This document shows, piece after piece, positions 31,135-37,307 of a DNA stretch of 37,307 nucleotides (positions are counted from its first letter, which is position 1; each line of letters begins with the position of its first letter). Location: the NCBI GenBank assembly GCA_003168215.1, contig PMSW01000160.1, positions 1 through 37,307 on the forward strand, given 5' to 3'. The notes under the pieces are model-generated. The model was not told the DNA's origin and searched no databases. It was given only the letters and a program-made list of their open reading frames with translations. The DNA comes from Actinomycetota bacterium (GTDB lineage Bacteria; Actinomycetota; Actinomycetes; Streptosporangiales; Streptosporangiaceae). Made by a program: the position numbers and the translations under genes.

Positions 31135-31962
31135 TCAGGTCCCGCCGGCCATGTCCGGGGCCGGCCGGGGCATCGGCTGGCCCTGCCGGTACATCTGCGG
31201 CGGCTTGTTCCCGGCGGACTGCCCGCCGTCGACCGGGAGCACGATCCCGGTGATGAACGAGGACTGCTCCGAGCAGAGCCACAGCACGGCTTGCGCCACC
31301 TCCGGGGCATCGCCCACCCGCCGCATCGGCGTGGACAGCCCGGCCAGCCGCTGGGCCTCCGCGCCCGCGGCCTCCAGGTGGTGCGTCAGGATCGGCCCGG
31401 GCGCGACCACGTTCACCCGGACGCCCTGGTCGGCGTAGTCGAGCGCGGCGACCTTGGTCAGGCCGATGATCCCGGCCTTGGCAGCGACGTACGCCGCGAG
31501 GTTGGCCGTGCCGTTCAGGCCGGCGATGGAGGCCATATTCACGATCGCGCCCCCGCCGCTGCGGAGCATGGCGGGGATCTGGAACTTCATTCCCAGGAAC
31601 GTGCCGCGGATGTTAGTCGCGATGCCCTGGTCGAACTCACCGGTGTCGATGTCGGCGAGCGGCGCCGGCAGCGGCCCGTCGGTAGCGTTATTGAACGCCG
31701 CGTCGAGCCGCCCGTAGGCCTCCAGGGCTCGGTCGACCAGGCTGCCCATCGACTCGGCGTCCGCGACGTCGGTGCGCACGGCGATCGCGTTGCCCCCGCT
31801 GGCCCCGATGCGCCTCGCGACGGACTCCAGCGCGGCGGTGTCGCGGGCAGCCAGGACTACAGCGGCGCCCGCGGCGGCGAACGCCTCGGCCGTGGCCGCG
31901 CCGATCCCCTTGCTGGCGCCAGCTACCAGGGCCACCCGGCCCCGCATCGGCAGGTCATTCAT
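31135..31962 (-). CDS. SDR family oxidoreductase
   Basis: A 275-residue classical short-chain dehydrogenase. The nucleotide motif is AGASKGIG (residues 14-21), with Ala in place of the usual Thr; NNAT replaces NNAG; the active site has Ser in NMASIAG and YxxxK in YVAAKAG. It ends with the usual SSFITGIVLPVDGG and a short extra tail (PPQMYRQGQPMPRPAPDM). The frame is open upstream, but ATG 31962 has a strong GGAGGAGAGG site. It is divergent from a MarR gene, with a palindromic operator and a consensus promoter between them, so MarR repression is likely. The substrate is unknown; similar SDRs reduce ketones or quinones. Confidence 0.94.
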   Translation of the reverse strand: MNDLPMRGRVALVAGASKGIGAATAEAFAAAGAAVVLAARDTAALESVARRIGASGGNAIAVRTDVADAESMGSLVDRALEAYGRLDAAFNNATDGPLPAPLADIDTGEFDQGIATNIRGTFLGMKFQIPAMLRSGGGAIVNMASIAGLNGTANLAAYVAAKAGIIGLTKVAALDYADQGVRVNVVAPGPILTHHLEAAGAEAQRLAGLSTPMRRVGDAPEVAQAVLWLCSEQSSFITGIVLPVDGGQSAGNKPPQMYRQGQPMPRPAPDMAGGT

Positions 31963-31988
31963 TGGCCTCTCCTCCCGTCCGGCCACTA

Positions 31989-32017
31989 ACGCTAGATAAC
32001 TAATCGTTAGATGTCAA
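31989..32017 (-). promoter_or_regulatory. Promoter of SDR gene
   Basis: On the minus strand, consensus -35 TTGACA (plus 32012-32017) and -10 TAGCGT (plus 31989-31994) are exactly 17 bases apart. Transcription should begin near 31981, giving a short leader with the GGAGGAGAGG ribosome site. Confidence 0.75.
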
Positions 32018-32032
32018 ACGATTAGAGATCTA
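31993..32032. promoter_or_regulatory. Large palindromic operator between SDR and MarR genes
   Basis: Perfect core arms CTAATCGTT (32000-32008) and AACGATTAG (32017-32025), with an 8-base spacer, extend outward (TAGAT/ATCTA) to 16-base arms with two mismatches. The site covers the SDR promoter and lies upstream of the divergent MarR gene, so the MarR protein very likely controls both. Confidence 0.82.
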
Positions 32033-32055
32033 TCAAGAGCTGCTACTCTTCAGTC

Positions 32056-32481
32056 ATGCCCCGCCCCGCGCGCCAGCCCATCGGCCTGCACCTGGCCCAG
32101 GTCGCGAAGGTCGTCAGCCGGGCCTTCGACAACGCCCTGGCCGAGGCGGGCGGCTCTCTGCCCGTCTGGCTCGTGCTGATCTCGCTCAAGAGCCGGCCAT
32201 CAGCCAGCCAGCGCCAGCTCGCCGAAGCGGCCGGCATCCAGGGCGCCACCCTCACCCATCACCTGAACGCGATGGAGTCGGCCGGCCTCGTCACCCGCCG
32301 GCGGGATCCGGCGAACCGCCGCGTCCACGTGGTGGAACTCACCCCCGCCGGCGACGCCCTCTTCCTCCGCCTGCGGGACGCCGCGATGACCTTCGACAAG
32401 CAGCTGCGCTCCGGCCTGCCGGACCGCGGCATCGGCCAGCTTGAGGACCTGCTGACCCAGCTGCGCAGGAACGTCACCTAG
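32056..32481 (+). CDS. MarR family transcriptional regulator
   Basis: A 141-residue MarR regulator. The winged helix is clear: SASQRQLAEAAGIQGATLTHHLNAMESAGLVTRRRDPANRRVHVVELTPAG. The flanking helices form the dimer. ATG 32056 follows a possible -10 (TACTCT, 32044-32049) by six bases, so its own message may also be leaderless. The divergent operator suggests it represses the SDR gene and itself, and is released by a phenolic or similar ligand, as for many MarR proteins paired with oxidoreductases. It converges on the DHA2 exporter gene, which is on the opposite strand and has a different origin of transcription. Confidence 0.94.
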   Translation: MPRPARQPIGLHLAQVAKVVSRAFDNALAEAGGSLPVWLVLISLKSRPSASQRQLAEAAGIQGATLTHHLNAMESAGLVTRRRDPANRRVHVVELTPAGDALFLRLRDAAMTFDKQLRSGLPDRGIGQLEDLLTQLRRNVT

Positions 32482-32522
32482 CGCGCTGCCCGCCCGGTGA
32501 CGAACCGCCACTTCGGGCGCGA

Positions 32523-34130
32523 TCAGCCGGGCGAGCCGCCGCCCTGATGCGCGAAATCCTTACTGCGGATAGCGACCAGGGTGACCGCGGCCGACACCAG
32601 CGCGATGATGGCCGCAATCAGCAGGATTTCGTTCAGGCCGGTGGTGAACGCTGACCGGGTGATTACTCCCACGGCTTGCCTGGCGTGCGTGGGCAGCTTG
32701 CCGATCACCTGCCCGATTTCCCCGGACTGCACCGCCGTGGCGATCCGCGGTCCCTGGTGGGACAGGCCGGGCACGGCAGCCACCCGGGCCAGCACCTCGT
32801 CTTTCACCTTGTTCGAGAACAGCGATCCCAGCAAGGCGATGCCGGTGGCGATCCCGACCTGGCGGAACGTGGAGTTGATGCCCGAGGCCATTCCGGCCTG
32901 ATGGGGCCGGACCACGCCGACGGCGGTGGAGGCCAGCGGCGGGTTCACCAGGCCGACGCCCAGGCCGCCGACGATCATGCCCGGGATGAGATGAGTCCAG
33001 GTCGAGCTCGCGTCGAGCCCGCGCATCAGCAGCAGTCCGGCGCCCACCATGATCAGGCCGGGTCCGATGAGCAGCCGGATCGGCACCTTCGAGGTAAGCC
33101 TCCCGGCGATGGTGGAGGTCGCCAGGATGCCGCCGGAGATCACCATCAGCCGCACGCCGGTGCCCAGCGGCGAGTACCCCAGGATGTCCTGCAGGTAGAG
33201 CACGAGGTAGAGCAGCATCGCGAAGATCGAGGCGCTGAGCCCGAACGCCGCGACCGCGCCGCCGCTGAAGGTCGGCAGCCGGAACAGCGTCAGGTCGAAC
33301 ATCGGGTGCGCGATGCGCAGCTCCACGATGACGAAGGCAACCAGCAGCACGGCCGCCAGGGCGAAGCAGCCGAGCACGAGGCCGTTGGTGAAGGACCGCT
33401 GGTTCGACTCGATCAGCGCGTATACCAAGCTCGCCAGCGCCACCGTGAAGATCGCGAAGCCTGCCCAGTCGGGCCCGCTGGCCTGCGGTGACCGGGACTC
33501 TGCCACCTTCATGACCGCGATCACGACGGCCACGATGCCGAGCGGCACGTTGACGAAGAAGATCCATCGCCAGGATAGGCCCGAGGTCAGCAGGCCGCCG
33601 AGCAGCGGGCCGATGGCCACCGCCAGGCCGGTGACCGCGCCCCAGATGCCGAACGCGACGCCGCGGTCCTTGCCGCGGAAGGCGTCGGCCAGCAGCGCCA
33701 GCGACACCGCGAACATGATCGCCCCGCCTACTCCCTGCAGGGCGCGGGAGAGCTGGAGCATCAGCGAGCTGACGGCGAAGCCGCACAGCATCGACGCGGA
33801 AGTGAACACCACCAGCCCGATCATGTACATCAGGCGGCGGCCGTACATGTCCGCCAGGCTGCCCGCCGTCAGCAGGAACGCCGCCAGGGTCAGCGCGTAC
33901 GCGTCGACCACCCACTGCAAGTCGGAGAAACTCGACTTCAGCGCCAGCTGGATATCCGGCAGGGCGACGTTCACGATCGTGATATCCAGCAGCAGCATGA
34001 ACGTGCCGAGGCACACCGCTACCAGCGTCCACCACTTGTTTCCGCGCTGACCGGGATCCTGGCCGCCATCGCTGGCCTGCTTCCCCGGGCGCTGGGCCTG
34101 CCCGGACAGATCTGCGTGCGCTTCGGTCAC
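32523..34130 (-). CDS. DHA2 family MFS drug exporter (14-helix)
   Basis: A 535-residue DHA2 exporter with 14 helices. Helix 1 reads LGTFMLLLDITIVNVALPDIQLAL, motif A is SLADMYGRRLMYM and motif C is VTGLAVAIGPLLGGLL. The frame is open to 34157, but GTG 34130 is preferred: it has AGGAGG just upstream and overlaps the EamA stop by four bases (GTGA). The N-terminal 25 residues are hydrophilic. It ends the minus-strand run and converges on the MarR gene. It is distinct in sequence from the exporter at 20761. A drug or metabolite exporter; substrate unknown. Its coupling with an EamA transporter is noteworthy. Confidence 0.93.
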   Translation of the reverse strand: MTEAHADLSGQAQRPGKQASDGGQDPGQRGNKWWTLVAVCLGTFMLLLDITIVNVALPDIQLALKSSFSDLQWVVDAYALTLAAFLLTAGSLADMYGRRLMYMIGLVVFTSASMLCGFAVSSLMLQLSRALQGVGGAIMFAVSLALLADAFRGKDRGVAFGIWGAVTGLAVAIGPLLGGLLTSGLSWRWIFFVNVPLGIVAVVIAVMKVAESRSPQASGPDWAGFAIFTVALASLVYALIESNQRSFTNGLVLGCFALAAVLLVAFVIVELRIAHPMFDLTLFRLPTFSGGAVAAFGLSASIFAMLLYLVLYLQDILGYSPLGTGVRLMVISGGILATSTIAGRLTSKVPIRLLIGPGLIMVGAGLLLMRGLDASSTWTHLIPGMIVGGLGVGLVNPPLASTAVGVVRPHQAGMASGINSTFRQVGIATGIALLGSLFSNKVKDEVLARVAAVPGLSHQGPRIATAVQSGEIGQVIGKLPTHARQAVGVITRSAFTTGLNEILLIAAIIALVSAAVTLVAIRSKDFAHQGGGSPG

Positions 34131-35209
34131 GAAGCCTCCTGTTTGCTGGCGGGGCACGCATTCGCGCGGATGGACCTGCTTAAGAGACGATCATCGCTGA
34201 TGCGGGGGTCCGCCCGCACATCACCCCCGCGCAAATGACCTGTCCCGCAGCCTGAGCGCTGTCCCGGCTCTGGCCGGCTGCGCTGCGACGTCGCGGCCAG
34301 GCTCACCGCCAGCGCGCCGCAGCAGACCAGCAAGGCCCCGGCAAGCTGGATGACGGTGGGCCGCTCGCCCAGCACGGCGAAGGCCAGCAGCAGCGCGGCG
34401 GCCGGCTGGAGGAGGAGCAGCAGCGAGGACACGGCTGCGGGCAGCCTGGGCAGCGACGAGGTGATCAGCAGCCATCCGATCGTCTGGCTGGTCACCGATA
34501 GCAGCAGCAGCCACCAGAAGGACGGCCATCCGATCTCGAACTGCAGGCCGCCGAAGGCGAGGCCGAGCAGCAGCGAGCCGAGCGCTGCGCCTGCGGTGGC
34601 CTCGGCAAGCGGGCCGGCGGCATGCGGCGTGCCGGTCGATGTCCTGCGCAAGATGAGGAGGAATCCCGCATAGGCGACCGACGTCCCGATGCCGTATACG
34701 ATGCCGGCGACCGGATGGATGCCGCGCGCGGCACTGCCGACCAGACCGGAGACCAGCACCACGCCCGCCATCACGACGGGAAGCGCGATCAGGAATGCGC
34801 GGGTCGGGCGCTCCCGGAACGCGGCCCAGGCCGCGAAGGCGACGAACAGCACCTGCAGGTTCCCGAGCACCGTGGCGATTCCGGCCCCGACCTCGGCGAT
34901 GGCGTGATTCCACAGCACCAGGTCGATGGCCAGGAACAGCCCCGCCAGCACAGCGCCGAGGCGGGCGGCTGGCTGCCGCGGGCCACGGCGTCGCTGCTCC
35001 GCTGCGGCCAGCGTGCAGAGCACCGGCAGCGCGAGGAGGCAGCGGTAGAACCCGGTGGTGGCGGCTCCCGTGTCGGCGAGCTTGACCAGCACCGCGGAGG
35101 CGGAGATGCAGGCGGCGCCGAGCCCGGCCAGCAGGACCGGCCGCCGGCCAGCGGCACCCGCCCCTGGGTCGCTGCCTGTAATGACCGTCCTGGCGTACGG
35201 TGCTGACAT
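34127..35209 (-). CDS. EamA/DMT family transporter
   Basis: A 360-residue drug/metabolite transporter with ten predicted helices in two EamA repeats (first: LLAGLGAACISASAVLVKLAD through VVMAGVVLVSGLVG; second: GIVYGIGTSVAYAGFLLILRR through LAGALLVCCGALAVSLA). The conserved VLGNLQVLFVAFAAWAAFRERPT ends the first half and LAFAVLGERPTVIQLAGALL the second. A roughly 50-residue hydrophilic tail after helix 10 is longer than usual. It may export amino acids, nucleosides or other metabolites. The ATG at 35209 follows a near-consensus promoter by seven bases (leaderless), and the stop overlaps the DHA2 exporter start by four bases, so the two are co-translated. Confidence 0.92.
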   Translation of the reverse strand: MSAPYARTVITGSDPGAGAAGRRPVLLAGLGAACISASAVLVKLADTGAATTGFYRCLLALPVLCTLAAAEQRRRGPRQPAARLGAVLAGLFLAIDLVLWNHAIAEVGAGIATVLGNLQVLFVAFAAWAAFRERPTRAFLIALPVVMAGVVLVSGLVGSAARGIHPVAGIVYGIGTSVAYAGFLLILRRTSTGTPHAAGPLAEATAGAALGSLLLGLAFGGLQFEIGWPSFWWLLLLSVTSQTIGWLLITSSLPRLPAAVSSLLLLLQPAAALLLAFAVLGERPTVIQLAGALLVCCGALAVSLAATSQRSRPEPGQRSGCGTGHLRGGDVRADPRISDDRLLSRSIRANACPASKQEAS

Positions 35210-35216
35210 GACCCCA

Positions 35217-35246
35217 ACCCTACGAGAGCGAACCGACAGGAGTCAA
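35217..35246 (-). promoter_or_regulatory. Leaderless-type promoter of EamA-DHA2 pair
   Basis: On the minus strand, -35 TTGACT (plus 35241-35246) and -10 TAGGGT (plus 35217-35222) are 18 bases apart; the -10 ends seven bases before the EamA ATG. Confidence 0.68.
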
Positions 35247-35286
35247 AGTAGTTTTGGTCCTGACCTGCTCGGGGCCGGCCGGTCCG

Positions 35287-36012
35287 TCAGCGCCCGGCCA
35301 GGGACACGCCGGCGGCGGTAAAACGGGCTTCGATGGTGGCGGCCAGTTCCTGGGGGACCGGGTCCAGCGACGGCGCGTCGGACTCGCCGCCATCGCCGCT
35401 GGCGGACCGCGCCATCAACGCGCGCCCGGCAGACCGGAAGCTCCCGCCGTCGCCGCTGCCGCCGAGGAGCCCGGCGTCGGCGATGTGCTCGACGTTATGC
35501 AGCGAGCCGCCGAGCGCAGCGGCGTAGTCATGGCCCTTCCGGATGGCGGCCTGGATGGCGGCTGCCCGTACCTCCGGCCAGGCGGGGTTGTCCCAGTCGA
35601 CGTGCCAGGAGACCTCGCGCACGTTGAGGGCCTCGTGGGTGGCCAGGACGGCGCCGAGCGCTTCCAGCGTGTCGAAGGCACGGACCGCGATCACCACAGC
35701 CACGGTCGCGGTCACCCGCCCGGTCGGCTCGTAACGCCCGGTCTCCTCGTTGTGCTCCCGCTCCGCTCGCGTCGTCGCGGACTGCGCAGACCACGTCAGC
35801 CGGTGGCGCTCGGTTTCCACCCCGAGCGCCACTGCGCCCAGCGAGGCGAGGTCAGCGGTGAGGCGATCCAGGGCCGCGGCGGCGGCCTGCACCGCCTCCG
35901 CCTTGGATCCCCGGGACAGCTCGATCGGGCCGGCCAGGATGACGTAGTCGGGCGCCACTGTCAGCCGGGCGTCGCCGCGGACCGACAGCAGCGGACCGGC
36001 TGGCTCGCTCAT
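35287..36012 (-). CDS. SIMPL (DUF541) domain protein
   Basis: A 241-residue SIMPL/DUF541 protein. It opens with LLSVRGDARLTVAPDYVIL, the family's first strands, then a helix and LTADLASLGAVALGVETERHRLTW, and later the TGRVTATVAVVIAVRAFDTLEALGAV segment. The C-terminal part is Gly/Ser/Asp-rich. No signal peptide or membrane helix is seen, unlike many secreted SIMPL proteins. GGAAGGAGAAG lies before the ATG at 36012. The family is of uncertain function; some members are implicated in signalling or oxidative stress. It lies between the 2OG-Fe(II) oxygenase and EamA genes on the same strand and may be co-transcribed with the oxygenase. Confidence 0.85.
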   Translation of the reverse strand: MSEPAGPLLSVRGDARLTVAPDYVILAGPIELSRGSKAEAVQAAAAALDRLTADLASLGAVALGVETERHRLTWSAQSATTRAEREHNEETGRYEPTGRVTATVAVVIAVRAFDTLEALGAVLATHEALNVREVSWHVDWDNPAWPEVRAAAIQAAIRKGHDYAAALGGSLHNVEHIADAGLLGGSGDGGSFRSAGRALMARSASGDGGESDAPSLDPVPQELAATIEARFTAAGVSLAGR

Positions 36013-36037
36013 CGGCTTCTCCTTCCGTGTGGGTACG

Positions 36038-36101
36038 GGTCAGTGCCGGCCAGGGTCAGTGCCGGCCAGGGTCCGGTTCCGGCCAGGGTCAGCGCCCGGC
36101 C
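36038..36101. repeat. Tandem 16-base repeats at oxygenase 3' end
   Basis: GGTCAGTGCCGGCCAG is present twice exactly (36038-36053, 36054-36069), then two degenerate copies run into the oxygenase stop codon and its last codons. It lies between the oxygenase and SIMPL genes. Confidence 0.8.
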
Positions 36102-37120
36102 GAGGTCTCGGACACCTCAGCGACGTAGGGCCTGCCCTCGCGCCATGCGGCTACCTGGTCGGGACGGCCGTATTCGCTGAGGTAGTCCTCCGCCCTGCCC
36201 TTGACGTGATCCCAGACGGACACGGGCTCGTACTGGCCCCCGGCCGGTGCCCCGAACGGCTCAACGGGCCCGACCACCGTCTCCAGGCTCGGGTAGCAGA
36301 AGACGGCCGTCGACCGCCGCCGCCTGGTGCCGCCTGCCACGACCCGGTGCCGGCCGGCCCGCAGCCGGCCGCCGGTCCAGCGCGTCAGCAGCATCCCGGA
36401 GAACACCTGCAGCGCGCCGGGGATGATCGGCACCGGGGTCCAGCTGCCATCGGGCAGCTGGACCTGCAGTCCCTCGTAGTCACCGTCCTGGCTCAGGATG
36501 GTCAGCAACGAGTCGTCCGCGTGCTCAAGCAGGAGCAGCTTGTCCTCGTCGCTGCTGGTATCGGGGTAGGCCCAGGTGGGGTAGTCGTTGGTGGTGAGCC
36601 GCGCATGGGGCAGCTCCCCGAGCGCGAAGGTTCCGGCGGGAACGCCCAGCGCCCTGGCGTACAGCCCGAGGACGCGCCCGGCGAGCTGGCGCGCGGCATC
36701 GATGTAGCGCAGCGCCGCGCCGCGCAGCTCCGGATCCGCTGGCGGCCATACGTTCGGGTGCGCGTAGAGCCGGGCGTACTCAGCGGGGACGCCTGCCGCC
36801 TGCGCGTCCGCCGGCGTGTCGAACTGGGCCACGTTGTACCGCTCCAGCTCCAGGCGGCCGAAGTCGTCCGGCCACTGCCGCCAGCCGCGATGGGGATGCC
36901 CGCCCGGGCTCGCCAGCCTGGCCTTCGCCGCCCTGGGCAGGCCGAGCAGGCGCCCGATCCGCCGGTCGTAGTCCGCGATCAGTCCGGCCGGCACCCCGTG
37001 ATTGACCACCTGGATAACGCCGGCCTGCTCGGCCGAGCACCGGACGGCATCGAGCAGCACGTCCGGGGCGCTATCGCTGAGCGCAGCCGCCAGGTCGATG
37101 ACTGCGATCTGGTCCGCCAT
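36089..37120 (-). CDS. Isopenicillin N synthase-like 2OG-Fe(II) oxygenase
   Basis: A 343-residue non-haem iron oxygenase of the isopenicillin N synthase-like group. The N-terminal DIOX_N part contains IAVIDLAAAL and AEQAGVIQVVNHGVP. The double-stranded beta-helix has iron ligands His200 and Asp202 (EHADDS) and His258 (AGRHRVV), with the 2-oxoglutarate-binding R-x-S motif at Arg268/Ser270 (RRRRST). All catalytic residues are present. The frame is open upstream to 37297, but ATG 37120 gives the family start and follows AAAGGCGG. It hydroxylates, desaturates or cyclises an unknown substrate. It is followed on the same strand by the SIMPL, EamA and DHA2 genes, which may handle its product. Confidence 0.92.
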   Translation of the reverse strand: MADQIAVIDLAAALSDSAPDVLLDAVRCSAEQAGVIQVVNHGVPAGLIADYDRRIGRLLGLPRAAKARLASPGGHPHRGWRQWPDDFGRLELERYNVAQFDTPADAQAAGVPAEYARLYAHPNVWPPADPELRGAALRYIDAARQLAGRVLGLYARALGVPAGTFALGELPHARLTTNDYPTWAYPDTSSDEDKLLLLEHADDSLLTILSQDGDYEGLQVQLPDGSWTPVPIIPGALQVFSGMLLTRWTGGRLRAGRHRVVAGGTRRRRSTAVFCYPSLETVVGPVEPFGAPAGGQYEPVSVWDHVKGRAEDYLSEYGRPDQVAAWREGRPYVAEVSETSAGR

Positions 37121-37275
37121 CTGCCTGCACCGCCTTTCCTGCCGTGCCCGGGCTCCTGCCGTGCCCGGGCGGCCTTCCAGCATGGTAACCAGCGGAATCA
37201 AGATCATTTTTAACGCAGCAACCGCGGCCCGTGCCCTGGCCGCCCGGCTGCCCCTGGGCCTGCGCCCGATCAGCC

Positions 37276-37307
37276 AGGCACGCGAGCCAGCAGGCACGCG
37301 AGTCAGC
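37276..37307. repeat. Tandem 16-base repeat at right window edge
   Basis: AGGCACGCGAGCCAGC (37276-37291) is followed by AGGCACGCGAGTCAGC (37292-37307); the array may continue outside the window. Confidence 0.7.

Noticed and set aside
37121-37297. Upstream extension of the oxygenase frame, including a hydrophobic MILIPLVTML stretch like a signal
   Set aside because: The added residues are not typical of the family, and ATG 37120 has a ribosome site and the normal family start.
1-37307. Search for CRISPR repeats, phage-defence genes, secondary-metabolite core enzymes and rRNA
   Set aside because: No repeat-spacer pattern, Cas protein, restriction-modification pair, PKS/NRPS domain or rRNA sequence was recognised.

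Overview
The window is GC-rich, gene-dense DNA with frequent GTG starts, 4-base stop/start overlaps and several apparently leaderless promoters. Together with a LAL-type LuxR regulator, a TPR protein resembling the C-terminal part of STAND proteins, FHA proteins and many MFS exporters, this points to a soil-type filamentous actinomycete. I cannot name the genus. It looks like ordinary chromosome: I saw no CRISPR array, rRNA, complete tRNA, intact transposase, phage module or biosynthetic core enzyme.

Region 1 (1-7.3 kb) holds a large LuxR/AAA regulator, a zinc-ribbon membrane protein, a small unknown gene coupled to the ribosome-rescue hydrolase ArfB, a DUF1697 protein, an HhH-GPD DNA glycosylase whose catalytic Asp appears to be Glu, and an APH-fold kinase carrying a pentapeptide minisatellite. 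Region 2 (7.4-15.1 kb) holds a secreted GH9 lipoprotein, an SDR, a DEAD-box helicase, a cupin protein and an unusual TPR-transmembrane protein. Region 3 (15.1-20.1 kb) has an AT-rich gene-free island, a cold-shock gene with a very strong terminator, a decayed VOC gene, a prolyl oligopeptidase and an aldo/keto reductase.

Region 4 (20.1-26.7 kb) is an efflux cluster of three regulator-exporter modules: MarR, DHA2 exporter and a cytidylate-kinase-like gene; an ArsR-type gene that has lost its HTH, followed by an MFS gene; and an intact leaderless ArsR gene followed by an MFS gene. Region 5 (26.7-31.1 kb) is the least familiar part: an uncharacterised 321-residue protein, a 725-base gene-free stretch with two strong hairpins, a membrane FHA protein, a protein with a degenerate FHA-like domain, and an unknown membrane protein. 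Region 6 (31.1-37.3 kb) has a divergent SDR/MarR pair around a large palindromic operator, then a minus-strand series: 2OG-Fe(II) oxygenase, SIMPL protein, EamA transporter and a second DHA2 exporter.

The common theme is regulated small-molecule export and modification. The best candidates for something undescribed are the 26.7-31.1 kb group, the TPR-transmembrane protein at 13-15 kb and the MarR-exporter-kinase operon. None can be proved to be a new system from sequence alone.
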